DNA from: Nocardia brasiliensis IFM 10847
GTDB taxonomy: Bacteria; Actinomycetota; Actinomycetes; Mycobacteriales; Mycobacteriaceae
Assembly (NCBI RefSeq): GCF_000710915.1
Contig: NZ_BAUA01000150.1
Location: 1-64,000 of the forward strand
Direction: 5' to 3'
DNA length: 64,000 nucleotides
A program made the translations under genes and the position numbers. How positions within the stretch are numbered: position 1 is the first letter of the stretch; each line of letters opens with the position of its first letter. This document shows, one piece after another, positions 16,165 through 24,277 of the stretch. A model generated the notes under the pieces. It ran no database searches, was not told where the DNA came from, and saw only the letters and a list, made by a program, of their open reading frames with translations.

Positions 16165-16851
16165 TCATTCGCGGTGCGGCAGCCTGCCGAGCACCTCGTC
16201 GGCGAGCCGGCCGCGATTCACCTCGAGGGCGTCGAAAGCCGGGCGCACCACGTCGTCGTCCAGCGTCAGCAGGCCGAGCAGCAGGTGTCCGAGATCGACA
16301 GTGCTGCTACCGGTTTGCTGCGCGTGCACCTTGGCGACGGCCAGCGCCTCGAGCGCCTGCGGTGCGAACTGCGGCGTCACCGAGGCGGCGGCCCGCGCCG
16401 CGGTGCCGGCCCGCAGCGCCGCGCGAAGGTTGTCGTGCGAAAGTTCCAGTGCCGCGATGGCGGCGCCGATGGGGGTTTCGGGATCGTTGGTGGCCGCGCT
16501 GGTCAGGGCCAGGAGCAGATGGCTCGGGCCGATATGCGCGTCGTCGAGTGCCTGCGCTTCACGCAGGCTGTTCTCCAGCACCTTCCTGGCCTGTTTGGTG
16601 AACGGAATATAGCCGGACACGTTGTGGTCGCCGGGTCCCGGCGGCAGCGCGATCCGGGCCAGCGCCGCCTTCGGCTCGATGCCGAGCTGCGCCAACGCCG
16701 CTGTGGCGCCGAGCGTCGGTTCGCGCTCGCACAGGTCGAGGACGGCGAGCAGCATGTGCTCGGCGCCGATGTAGTCATGGTGTAGATCACGGGCGGCTTC
16801 CTGCGAGAACACCACCACTCGCCGAGCGTGATCGGAGAATTTCTCGAACAT
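16165..16851 (-). CDS. Clp N-terminal domain protein without ATPase
   Basis: 228 residues made of ClpA/ClpC-type N-domain repeats: MFEKFSDHARRVVVFSQEAA is a ClpC-like beginning, followed by GAEHMLLAVL and later GPSHLLLAL and DLGHLLLGLL units. There is no AAA+ domain, so it is a stand-alone N-domain protein, perhaps an adaptor or competitor for substrates of the Clp protease (inference). The ATG at 16851 follows AAAGGGG; an upstream in-frame ATG would add 12 residues that do not match. Convergent with the split-barrel gene, with a short 6-bp hairpin at the junction. Confidence 0.9.
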   Translation of the reverse strand: MFEKFSDHARRVVVFSQEAARDLHHDYIGAEHMLLAVLDLCEREPTLGATAALAQLGIEPKAALARIALPPGPGDHNVSGYIPFTKQARKVLENSLREAQALDDAHIGPSHLLLALTSAATNDPETPIGAAIAALELSHDNLRAALRAGTAARAAASVTPQFAPQALEALAVAKVHAQQTGSSTVDLGHLLLGLLTLDDDVVRPAFDALEVNRGRLADEVLGRLPHRE

Positions 16852-16962
16852 CGCGAGCCCCTTTCGGCCGTCGGCCGCTGGCTTCAATGGTAGTCACCCC
16901 CGGCACTTCGACTGTCCGATATGCGCGGTTGACCACTCGGCGCTGAGTCACTCTCGGCGTTC

Positions 16963-17736
16963 TCACTCGGTGAGGGCTTGGATTCGAACGTAGGGCGGGG
17001 CCGCGGTGGGCAGGGGGGTGTCGGCGCGAACCGCTCGGGCGGCGTCGACGGCTGCGGCGAGTGCGGTGCGATACAGCAGTGAACCGGTGCTGATCCGCCG
17101 GACGCCCAGGGCGGCGAGGGTCGCAAGGGACGGGCCGTTGGGCGAATAGAGGATGTTGACGGGCAGCGGGACGGCGGCGACGGTCCGTTCGATCGCGGTG
17201 GGATCGGTGAGGCCGGGGACGAAGATGCCGTCGGCCCCCGCATCGGCATAGCGCGCCGCCCGGTCGAGCGTGCTGTCAGCGTCGAGGTGCAGCCAGTGCG
17301 TGTCGACGCGCGCGTTGACGAAGAGCCGGGGCGCGTGCGCTTTGATCGCCGCGATGACTGCCGCCTGGTGTTGCGGTGCGGCCAGCGAGTTTTCCGTACG
17401 GCCGTCTTCCACATTGATTCCGGCGATACCGATCTCGGCCAGTCGCGCGACGTATTCGCCGACCGCTGTGGGGCTTTCGCTGAAACCCCCTTCGATGTCG
17501 ACGGTTACCGGCACCGGCAGCCGGGCGAGTAGCCGAGCCAGCGCCATGGTGGCCTCGGCGGTGACGCCGGTGCCGTCCGGCAGGCCCGCCGCGACCGCGA
17601 CACCGAGGCTGGTGCTGCCGATCGCCGGAAATCCCTCGGCCGCAAGCAGAGCCGCGGAACCGAAGTCCCAGGCGTTCGGCAGCACCAACGGCTCGGCACG
17701 GTGGTGCAGTCGGTGGAAGGTCTCGGTCTTGTTCAC
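16963..17736 (-). CDS. Isocitrate lyase/PEP mutase family protein
   Basis: 257 residues, PEP mutase/isocitrate lyase superfamily (TIM-barrel-like). LVLPNAWDFGSAALLAAEGF near the start, PVTVDIEGGFSE, GINVEDG and LFVNARVDTHWL form the Mg-dependent active-site framework. Members cleave or rearrange 2-hydroxy or 2-keto acids; this one lacks the clear catalytic signature of isocitrate lyase, so the reaction is open (oxaloacetate decarboxylase or carboxyphosphonoenolpyruvate-type are alternatives). A GTG start at 17736 overlaps the stop of the short P450-like gene by four bases (GTGA), so the two are co-translated. Confidence 0.9.
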   Translation of the reverse strand: MNKTETFHRLHHRAEPLVLPNAWDFGSAALLAAEGFPAIGSTSLGVAVAAGLPDGTGVTAEATMALARLLARLPVPVTVDIEGGFSESPTAVGEYVARLAEIGIAGINVEDGRTENSLAAPQHQAAVIAAIKAHAPRLFVNARVDTHWLHLDADSTLDRAARYADAGADGIFVPGLTDPTAIERTVAAVPLPVNILYSPNGPSLATLAALGVRRISTGSLLYRTALAAAVDAARAVRADTPLPTAAPPYVRIQALTE

Positions 17737-18422
17737 GCGGATCCCTCGATAATGCCTGCGGCGAGTGCGAAGGCGTGCGCCCGGCCGGGGCAGGCGTGCG
17801 GCCCGGCGCCGAAACCCAGTCCAGGGTGGCGCATGTCGAGTTCGACCAGTTCGCCGTCGATCACCCGGCGGGTCGAACGCAGCGGCGGATGTTCGTCCAT
17901 CGTGCGTGCGATGCGTTCGTCCACGCTGCCGCCCGGGTCCAACTCTCGTACGTGGTCGACGAGGGCGGTCGTCGCGGCACAGGCCTGTACCAGCAGGCAG
18001 ATTCGCGTCGCCGTCGCGTCGTCGGGTACACCGCCGCAGGCGTCGACCAATTCCGCTACTGCCGCGTCGGCGGCGGCATCATCCGGCTCGTGCGGTTGAT
18101 AGTGGGCGGCGACCAATGCCACGGCCTCTTCTGAGACGCCTTGCAGCCCAAGCGCTTGGGCCAAGGCGCGGATATGCGGCAGGGTGCCGCCCGTCGCCCG
18201 CGCCCGTGCACGCAGGTCGGCGGGGGAGAGGCGGTCGAGTTCGGCCTCGACCAGCGCGCGCAGCCGTCGGTGCTCGGCGCCCTCGCGGAACCGGGGTACG
18301 TGCGCGCGCAACCACGCGACACCGATGGGTGTGTCCACCTGCGGCGCGACCGGTACCGGTGCGTCGATCAAGGCTTGCCGCACCTGGTCGGGGTCGGTGC
18401 GCATAGGCGGTGTCCGAGTCAT
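17733..18422 (-). CDS. Short cytochrome P450-like protein
   Basis: 229 residues. The C-terminus has a full haem-ligand loop, GLGFGAGPHACPGRAHA, with the P450 cysteine. The whole protein is about half the normal ~400 residues, and a canonical ExxR in the K-helix is not obvious (EHPPLRSTRRV is at the expected place). It is intact, coupled to the PEP-mutase-like gene by a 4-bp overlap and divergent from an ArsR-like gene, so it looks like a maintained short form, not decay. Haem binding is likely; oxygenase activity is doubtful. ATG at 18422 chosen; the frame is open further upstream across the divergent gene. Confidence 0.78.
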   Translation of the reverse strand: MTRTPPMRTDPDQVRQALIDAPVPVAPQVDTPIGVAWLRAHVPRFREGAEHRRLRALVEAELDRLSPADLRARARATGGTLPHIRALAQALGLQGVSEEAVALVAAHYQPHEPDDAAADAAVAELVDACGGVPDDATATRICLLVQACAATTALVDHVRELDPGGSVDERIARTMDEHPPLRSTRRVIDGELVELDMRHPGLGFGAGPHACPGRAHAFALAAGIIEGSA

Positions 18423-18445
18423 GGCGTGACCGTATCCCCGCGACA

Positions 18446-18477
18446 TTTCGGTCGCCGCCGAAACGATGGCGCGCCAT
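18446..18477. promoter_or_regulatory. Two palindromes in divergent promoter
   Basis: TTTCGG-N6-CCGAAA (18446-18463) is followed by the perfect 12-mer ATGGCGCGCCAT (18466-18477) between the short P450 gene and the ArsR-like gene. Both are candidate sites for the ArsR-like protein. The second contains an in-frame ATG, which argues for a downstream GTG as the true start of that gene. Confidence 0.5.
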
Positions 18478-18486
18478 GATGGGGTG

Positions 18487-19197
18487 GTGTCATCCCGAGG
18501 AGCCGAACTGGCCGGTCTCGCCGCCTTGCTCGCCGACCGGACCCGCGCCGATATGTGTTTGGCGCTCGTCGACGGCCGGGCATGGACGGCGGGCGAACTC
18601 GCCCGGCACACCGGGGTGGCCGCATCCACCGCGACCGAACATTTGAACCGGCTGCTCGACGGCGGGCTGTTGGTCGAACGGCGTCAGGGCAGGCATCGCT
18701 ATGTGCAGTTGGCCGGGCCGCAGGTCGCCGAGCTCCTGGAAACGATGGCCGCCCAGTTCGAGCCGGCGCGCCCGGCCGTGACGAATCTGCGAACCGCCAC
18801 TGTCGCAACGGCTTTGGCGCGCGGCCGGACCTGCTACGACCACTTGGCCGGGCGACTCGGGGTCGCGATCACCGACGCGATGACCGCGCGTGGCCTGCTC
18901 GACCAGGACATCGGCTTCGCCCTCACCGACGCCGGCCTGTCCTGGCTCACCGGCCCGCTGGGCGTGCCGCCCACCGCCTTGCGCGGGACACGTCGCCCGC
19001 TCGCCCGGCCCTGTCTCGACTGGACCGAACGGCGCACCCATCTCGGCGGCACCGCGGGCGCGCAGATCTGTCGTCGCCTGCTCGAACTCGGCTGGATCGC
19101 CCGCGTCGGCAGTGGTCGCGCCGTCCGCGTCACCGCTGACGGCGAAACCGCCTTGCGCACATTGCTGGCGATCGATCTGTCCGCGTTGCAGCACTGA
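18487..19197 (+). CDS. ArsR-like HTH transcriptional regulator
   Basis: About 236 residues. A winged HTH of ArsR type occupies the N-terminus (LAALLADRTRADMCLALVDG, then LARHTGVAASTATEHLNRLL and GLLVERRQGRHRYVQL). The C-terminal half, with two conserved Cys-containing segments (GRTCYDHLAGRLG, RPCLDWTERRTHLGG), is longer than in classical metal sensors and may bind a ligand. The GTG at 18487 is preceded by GGGG; an ATG at 18466 lies in a palindrome and would add seven residues. It probably controls the divergent short P450/PEP-mutase pair. Confidence 0.85.
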   Translation: MSSRGAELAGLAALLADRTRADMCLALVDGRAWTAGELARHTGVAASTATEHLNRLLDGGLLVERRQGRHRYVQLAGPQVAELLETMAAQFEPARPAVTNLRTATVATALARGRTCYDHLAGRLGVAITDAMTARGLLDQDIGFALTDAGLSWLTGPLGVPPTALRGTRRPLARPCLDWTERRTHLGGTAGAQICRRLLELGWIARVGSGRAVRVTADGETALRTLLAIDLSALQH

Positions 19198-19198
19198 T

Positions 19199-19399
19199 TC
19201 AGATCGGTTCGCGCAACTGCCGCAGCCGATAAGCCACCCGTGTGATCAACCCCGCCAGCATCCGCGCGGCAGCCTCCAGTCGATCCAGCAGGTCCGACAA
19301 CTCCTCTTCGCTACCCCGCGCCACATCGAGGCCCCGCAGCCCAGCCAGCGCACCCTCCAGCGCGCTGAGCTGCTCTTCGTAAGCTCCGTTCGAACGCAT
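19199..19399 (-). CDS. Small protein resembling the N-terminus of DUF222/13E12-repeat proteins
   Basis: 66 residues, helical: LSALEGALAGLRGLDVARGSEEELSDLLDRLEAA resembles the start of DUF222 (13E12-repeat) HNH proteins, which are several hundred residues long. Only the first helices remain, so it is a truncated relative or an independent small gene. Support comes from a LexA-type SOS box across its start codon, as seen upstream of 13E12 genes in mycobacteria. A TAGCAT box 9 nt before the ATG could allow a nearly leaderless transcript. Convergent with the ArsR-like gene. Confidence 0.55.
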   Translation of the reverse strand: MRSNGAYEEQLSALEGALAGLRGLDVARGSEEELSDLLDRLEAAARMLAGLITRVAYRLRQLREPI

Positions 19400-19405
19400 G
19401 TTCTA
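19390..19405 (-). promoter_or_regulatory. LexA SOS box
   Basis: TCGAACGCATGTTCTA differs from the mycobacterial SOS consensus TCGAAC-N4-GTTCGA at one position. It overlaps the start codon of the small DUF222-like gene, where LexA would block transcription until DNA damage. The match to consensus is from memory. Confidence 0.65.
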
Positions 19406-19676
19406 ATGCTACATCAGTCTGTCGCGTCTCGATACGCGCCGGATTACGTGACACGCTCCGCACGGTGCTCACTCCATCGCCGTAGTTCGCTGCGTTGGCT
19501 ACCTTCAGTTGCACAGGTCCGGGAGAATGTGCGGGTGATCCGGTCCCGGTCGATTCGCCCGGCGCGGGCGCGGCGGCCGTCGTGATGGTCAGCCGAACGC
19601 CACGCACCGGCATGGGCTGTTCGTCCGCGAGGCAAACGGACCGGGGCCGAGTCGGCGCGCGGTAGAGTCGGCGCAC

Positions 19677-20522
19677 ATGATGTCGGGAGTGGTGTTGGTG
19701 ACCGGCTCCTCCGGTGTCGTCGGTGCTGCTGTCGCCGATGAAATGCATTCCGCGGGTTGGCGAGTGCGGGGGTGGGATCGGCGACCGGGGCGTTGGACAA
19801 CCTACTGCGGTGATCTGCGTGATGAGGGACTACGAACATGTGCCGTCGCCGGTGTGGATGTCGTGCTGCACGTAGCCGCCTTGCATGCCCCGCATGTCGG
19901 TTCGGTTCCCGATGGTGAGTTTCGCGCGGTGAATGTCGATGCCACCGCGCAGTTGCTCCAGTCGGCAGCTGAATGTGGTGTCAGGAGGGTGGTTTACACC
20001 AGCTCCACCTCTGTGTACGGGCATGCGCTGGTGCCCGATGATCGTGCGGTCTGGGTCGACGAGTCGCTGCCGGCTGAGCCCCGCGATATCTACGACGAAA
20101 CCAAATTCGCGGCGGAGGCTCTCGTCCCGGCCGATCACCCGTTCTCGGCGATCGTGTTGCGTATCGCCCGCTGCTTCCCGGAGCCGCCTGCAGTGGCAGC
20201 CGCGCATCGGCTCTACCGCGGGGTCGACGTCCGCGACGTTGCCCGTGCCCACCGACTGGCCGCCGAACACCCCGACGTGACGGGCGTGTTCAATATTTCT
20301 GGTCCAATGCTGTTCCGCCCCAACGACACACAGCAATTGCTGATCGACGCCACAGCACTGTTGGCCACCCGGGCGCCGGCGATAGCGGCGCTGTTCCGGA
20401 GACACGATTGGCCGCTACCAACACGGATCGACCGGGTATACGACTCGAGCAAGGCTGAGCGAGTGCTCGGCTACCACCCCATTCACGATGTCGCGGCGCT
20501 CGCGGCGACGCACGCGATGTAA
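19677..20522 (+). CDS. NAD-dependent epimerase/dehydratase family protein
   Basis: 281 residues, extended SDR fold. The cofactor motif VLVTGSSGVVGAAVADEM is at the N-terminus, with acidic DLRDEGL and VLHVAALHAPH as in NAD-dependent epimerases. Catalytic residues are the Ser/Thr in VVYTSSTSVYG and Tyr-x-x-x-Lys in IYDETKFAAE. The natural substrate is probably a nucleotide sugar or similar hydroxyl compound, not determinable. It is flanked by non-coding DNA and seems monocistronic. Confidence 0.9.
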   Translation: MMSGVVLVTGSSGVVGAAVADEMHSAGWRVRGWDRRPGRWTTYCGDLRDEGLRTCAVAGVDVVLHVAALHAPHVGSVPDGEFRAVNVDATAQLLQSAAECGVRRVVYTSSTSVYGHALVPDDRAVWVDESLPAEPRDIYDETKFAAEALVPADHPFSAIVLRIARCFPEPPAVAAAHRLYRGVDVRDVARAHRLAAEHPDVTGVFNISGPMLFRPNDTQQLLIDATALLATRAPAIAALFRRHDWPLPTRIDRVYDSSKAERVLGYHPIHDVAALAATHAM

Positions 20523-20757
20523 TCGGTCGCGCCTGGGTTGGCAACATCCGGAGATGCAACCGTCTGTGGCTCAAAGCGCCGTGCGCTACGGCGGCACTTG
20601 CCGCTCGGCTCAACGCGCTCAGCGGCATTCTCGCTCACTCGTGCTGACTGAAGTCAGCGCAGACGCGGACTCCAAGACCGCACCGCCTCGAGCGCCGAAA
20701 CGGCAGCGGCAGTTGGAACTCGTGCTGATCGGCGGCATCGCACCTAGGATCCGCCTC

Positions 20758-21642
20758 GTGAACGCACAGCGGCAGCTCGACGACTGGGTAAACGGCGCAC
20801 ACCCACGGGTCGCGGCCCTCGAGGACCTCTTCGCCGTCGGCGAGGGGATCGAAGGCCCAGGCGGTGCCCTGGCTCGGCTGGAGGCGGAGCTGCTGGAGCG
20901 GTTCACCGACCCGGATCAGGCGGCTACGGCCCTGCCTCTGATCGAGGCCGCGGCCGTGTTCCTCGGTGAGGTGCTGTTGCGGGTGTCTGGCGGTCGCTGG
21001 GCCTGGGTGGACGGGGCGCCCCGGGTCCGGCCCGATCCCGCGCTGGGTCTACCGGAGATCGCGCCGGCACAGGTTGTCGCGGTCGCGCTCGACTGGCGTG
21101 ACGGCGCGGTATTCGCCCGGCTGCACGCCGACTGGACCCGCGCGGCCGCCCGGCATCGGGCGGCGCACCCGCAGTGGCGGCCGGCCAAGGAGTACACCCC
21201 CGGACTGGACGACTTCACGCCGGCACCGTCAGCGTTCCTGGACTCCTGGCTGGCCGAGCGGGAACGCGAATTCCCGGCCTGGATCGCCCGATTCGGCACC
21301 GGCCGGGATTGGGATTTCTCTCCGGCGTCAATCGAGGATCTGGTGGAGGCCGTGTTCCGGGTGACGCTCACCGAGGAGGCGTTCGAGGCCGCCGAGAACG
21401 CAGGCTTCGCTGCGGGCGCGCAGTGGTATTGGGGCGAGCTGCTGCGCCGCGCGGTCCCCGCACGCTGGGTTCACGAGCCCGGCGTCCGCGGCGAGGGCAA
21501 CGCCTACGCCGGCTACTGCTATGTGTTCAAGCCCGCAACCAAAGACGCCTGCATCCCGGCCCTGAACCTGGTGCACATGATCGAACTCGAGGACCGGGCC
21601 TACCTGCGCGATCTGTACAACGCCTGGAGGCAGACATCCTGA
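20758..21642 (+). CDS. Hypothetical protein
   Basis: I do not recognise the family. From the GTG at 20758 the product is 294 residues, soluble and Trp-rich, with regions LEAELLERFTDPDQAATALP, FPAWIARFGTGRDWDFSPAS and a C-terminal GYCYVFKPATKDACIPALN. No signal peptide or membrane helix. The frame is open to 20488, overlapping the epimerase gene, but TAGGAT at 20745-20750 lies 7 nt before the GTG, as a -10 box for a leaderless message. Codon use is typical of the genome, so it is probably real. Confidence 0.7.
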   Translation: MNAQRQLDDWVNGAHPRVAALEDLFAVGEGIEGPGGALARLEAELLERFTDPDQAATALPLIEAAAVFLGEVLLRVSGGRWAWVDGAPRVRPDPALGLPEIAPAQVVAVALDWRDGAVFARLHADWTRAAARHRAAHPQWRPAKEYTPGLDDFTPAPSAFLDSWLAEREREFPAWIARFGTGRDWDFSPASIEDLVEAVFRVTLTEEAFEAAENAGFAAGAQWYWGELLRRAVPARWVHEPGVRGEGNAYAGYCYVFKPATKDACIPALNLVHMIELEDRAYLRDLYNAWRQTS

Positions 21643-21702
21643 TCCGGCGCCTTGGTCGCTACTGGCCGGAATCGGTGGGCCATTCCAGCTCGACCCGATC
21701 AT

Positions 21703-21772
21703 CGGCAGTATGGTGCGTTCGCGAGATCAGCCGGCCGACGGCTGAACCGCGCCGGACCGCCCGCACAGCGGC
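21703..21772 (+). repeat. Degenerate copy of the dispersed intergenic repeat
   Basis: The ends match the full-length repeat (CGGCAGTATGGTGCGT at the left; CGCACAGCGGC at the right), but the middle is shortened and diverged, giving about 70 bp in place of 94. Same orientation as the other three copies. It lies in the 209-bp gap after the hypothetical gene. Confidence 0.55.
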
Positions 21773-21851
21773 GAGGCCGGACGTTCGTGAGGCGCCGAGC
21801 TGCTGTCACAAGACGTGGCAACACCCAGCTGCCGGTTGTGTCGTTGCCACG

Positions 21852-22337
21852 CTAGCTCGTCGCGGGCTCACTCGACTCGGGCCGGTGCTGCCGTTGGCTC
21901 AGCACGAGCGCGCCCGCTGCCAGCAAGTAGAACGGCGACGGGAGCAGCAAATCCCATCCCGCCGTGTCGTTGTGCTCGAGCGCCTTCATCCCGAGATATC
22001 CGTCTACCGTGCCGAGGACGGCCAGAATTCCTGCGGCCCAGCGTGTTCCGCGCCGGACATGCCTGCGCGGCAGCGCGAAGACGACTGCGGGCAGCAGCAC
22101 CACGAGGCCGGACTCTGCGACGAATACGAGCAATTGCTCGAGCAACGGCCGCGCCGGCAGGTAGTCCACCCCGACGACGGTCTCTGAGACGACCACCGTG
22201 GCCTCGCTGTGGTCCGCCCCGGCGTCACTGTCGGGCAACTCCGGGAAGCGCGCATATAACACCCGTGGTAACGCGACCAAGACCAAGGTCGCCACGCGCC
22301 AGCAGGTGACACAGCGCCACCACCGCCCCAGCGCCAT
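21852..22337 (-). CDS. Hypothetical membrane protein
   Basis: 161 residues with about four hydrophobic segments (VATLVLVALPRVLYA, LLVFVAESGLVVLLPAVVFAL, WAAGILAVLGTVDGYLGM, LPSPFYLLAAGALVL) and one acidic extracytoplasmic loop. No known family recognised. The ATG at 22337 has GGAGG upstream; an in-frame start further up would add 20 residues without a ribosome site. It lies between repeat copies in an accessory stretch. Confidence 0.72.
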   Translation of the reverse strand: MALGRWWRCVTCWRVATLVLVALPRVLYARFPELPDSDAGADHSEATVVVSETVVGVDYLPARPLLEQLLVFVAESGLVVLLPAVVFALPRRHVRRGTRWAAGILAVLGTVDGYLGMKALEHNDTAGWDLLLPSPFYLLAAGALVLSQRQHRPESSEPATS

Positions 22338-22565
22338 CACGTTGCCTCCATCCCCTCCGACCGAGCTCTGCGCGGCGACGCTACCCGCGCAGCCCATCCG
22401 CAGTGAAATCCGGCCCCGCCTTCGGCTGGAACCTACCGGCCGACAACGGATCCCGTCTGAAGGCAGGCCGGGATGGCGAAGATGGAGTGCTGCAGACCGC
22501 GAACGCCCGGGACGCCAGAGCTACGGCACCCGGAGCTGACAACGAGAACTACGGGATCGTTCCCC

Positions 22566-22620
22566 GGCATCCGGCATCCGGCATCCGGCATCCGGCATCC
22601 GGCATCCGGCATCCGGCATT
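22566..22620. repeat. Heptamer tandem repeat (GGCATCC)7
   Basis: Seven perfect units of GGCATCC (22566-22614) followed by a partial GGCATT that is the left end of the dispersed repeat. The array is non-coding and likely to vary in copy number by slippage. Confidence 0.95.
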
Positions 22621-22712
22621 ATGGTGCGTCGCTCAACTGGAGATGCGCTCTGCGCGTTGAACTCCGGCGGAGCTACAGCACTGTCCCGGACCGGACCGAA
22701 CGCACAGCGGCA
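22614..22712 (+). repeat. Dispersed intergenic repeat, copy A (99 bp)
   Basis: It starts CGGCATTATGGTGCGTCGCT and ends CGCACAGCGGCA. It differs from copies B and C by two substitutions and a 5-bp insertion (GGACC duplicated). The ends contain the short inverted pair GTGCGT/ACGCAC, and CTCCGGCGGAG inside can fold. It ends 2 bp before the stop codon of the leftward gene at 22715. Confidence 0.9.
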
Positions 22713-22714
22713 TG

Positions 22715-23227
22715 TCAGTGCGTTCGCTGTGTCGAGTCTTGTTCGAGGCGATCACTTGCGTTGGCGCGCAAGACCCGAAGATGCGGAAGCGCCAGATCAG
22801 CACGGATGGCGTCGATGTAGTCATCGAACCGTTGCTGAACGGGCTCCCGGCGCACGATCCAATCGGACTCCGGCAGGCGCTCGTACACTACGGCCGTTCC
22901 GAGCTCAGCAAGTTCGTGATCGAGCGCGTACGCTGCGGTAGCAGCGGCCTCAGACCCGTGCACCCACACCGAGGTGAGGCGTTCGTTCCACACCGCATGA
23001 TGGTCGTGAAGAGCGTCGACCGCAGCGAGTCGACGATCGCTATCAACCGCTGACACCAGGCACCTTCGTATGCTGGCACGGAACCGGTAGAACTCCTTGG
23101 CGAGCTCCTCATAGCCTCGCATTCGTTGATCGCGACGCCATCGCGCCGACTCAGCACGGCTGTCCCAGAATCGGCCGACAGCGATTCCAGCGAGCCCTGC
23201 AAATGCCGCAACGACAGCGGTAACCAT
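22715..23227 (-). CDS. Hypothetical protein with N-terminal membrane anchor
   Basis: 170 residues. A single N-terminal hydrophobic helix (MVTAVVAAFAGLAGIAVGRF) is followed by a basic, mainly helical cytoplasmic domain (RDQRMRGYEELAKEFYRFRA...) with conserved-looking Trp residues. Such small anchored proteins are common in actinobacterial accessory DNA and have no known function. Its last codons abut repeat copy A. Confidence 0.65.
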   Translation of the reverse strand: MVTAVVAAFAGLAGIAVGRFWDSRAESARWRRDQRMRGYEELAKEFYRFRASIRRCLVSAVDSDRRLAAVDALHDHHAVWNERLTSVWVHGSEAAATAAYALDHELAELGTAVVYERLPESDWIVRREPVQQRFDDYIDAIRADLALPHLRVLRANASDRLEQDSTQRTH

Positions 23228-23533
23228 CTAGTCCCCCAACTGTTTCACCATCCCGGATCAGCCTAGCGTCCCACACCTGTCGGCGTTGATCGTTTACCAA
23301 CCGAGAACATCCGATATGCAATCGAGCGACACAGCCACCTGAAGCACTCTCGTCGGCAGATCCGGCGTTTGTCATCGGCTGACTCGTCCCGGGGACGGCG
23401 GGCCAGGCGAAACGCCCGCTCATCGGCAATATCGGATGTTCGGCGCGGCAGTCGATCTCGCCGCGCAAACCGCGCGCCCAGCGGCATGTCGGTGCGTTCC
23501 CGAACTCACGCACATCAACTACGGTCAGAACGC
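23228..23533. other. Non-coding gap with a partial repeat tail
   Basis: No convincing gene in this 306-bp stretch. At 23478-23499 there is a match to the right end of the dispersed repeat and its flank (AGCGGCATGTCGGTGCGTTC; copy A has one difference). The rest shows nothing I can name. Confidence 0.5.
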
Positions 23534-23992
23534 TCACTCTTCGATTGGCAGGTGTGTGGCATGAGGCAGCAATGCTTCGGCCACCACGCAGGGGTCGTTC
23601 GCGGTGGGCAAGCGGTCGAAATCTGCCATGGAAATGTCGATGGTGAATACAACGGTTCCGTTTCCGGTCAAGGTGACCCCCGCGTAACAACGCCAGGCGG
23701 GGTGATGCCCGTCTGCTCCCGTCTTCTTAACCAGCGGGATCAGGAAAACCGAGGCAATCTCATCGAGGTGCGCCGCAGTCCAGCGCGGGCGACCATACGC
23801 CGAGAAACGGGCGCGAGCCGCATCGCCCAGCGCGAGCAGATCTTGTCCGCTCACCTGCTTCACCACCGCAGGCACGTCTGCTCCGAACAGGCCTCGACGC
23901 ATCCGAGAGCGGGCTCCACCCAGCGACATTGCAGTGGCCGCGTAACTGCCGATCCCTGCAAGGGTCCTTGCCCCGACCTCAGCGAATCTCAT
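23534..23992 (-). CDS. Hypothetical protein
   Basis: 152 residues, family not recognised. The mid-section (DLLALGDAARARFSAYGRPR, then AAHLDEIASVFLIPLVKK) and the C-terminal beta-rich part (CYAGVTLTGNGTVVFTIDIS) look like a folded alpha/beta protein. No signal peptide is evident. Codon use is slightly less GC-biased than the metabolic genes, as in the neighbouring accessory genes. Start ATG at 23992; stop just after PIEE. Confidence 0.55.
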   Translation of the reverse strand: MRFAEVGARTLAGIGSYAATAMSLGGARSRMRRGLFGADVPAVVKQVSGQDLLALGDAARARFSAYGRPRWTAAHLDEIASVFLIPLVKKTGADGHHPAWRCYAGVTLTGNGTVVFTIDISMADFDRLPTANDPCVVAEALLPHATHLPIEE

Positions 23993-24277
23993 GAAGAGAG
24001 TTCAGCACAGCAATGTAGGACTTCGGTGTGGAACCCGGTCGGATTTGGCACACAGTGGTCGCTTGCGAACCGCCGCGATTTCGACGGCAGATGTCATCGA
24101 TCTCGCGCTGCGCCAAGCTGTCATCGGCATTACCGCGCGTTTCCAGAGATCAGCCTCGACAACCGGACAGAGCACCGCAGCCTGCCACCGGGTTGACGCA
24201 AAACACCGGCGGGAATGCGGCTGCCACTATCGCCATCGGTGTGGGCTCACTAACGGCTTGCCTCCCACCGGGTGCCC

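Noticed and set aside
22566..22614. Possible CRISPR-like array
   Set aside because: The units are only 7 bp and contiguous, with no spacers and no cas genes.
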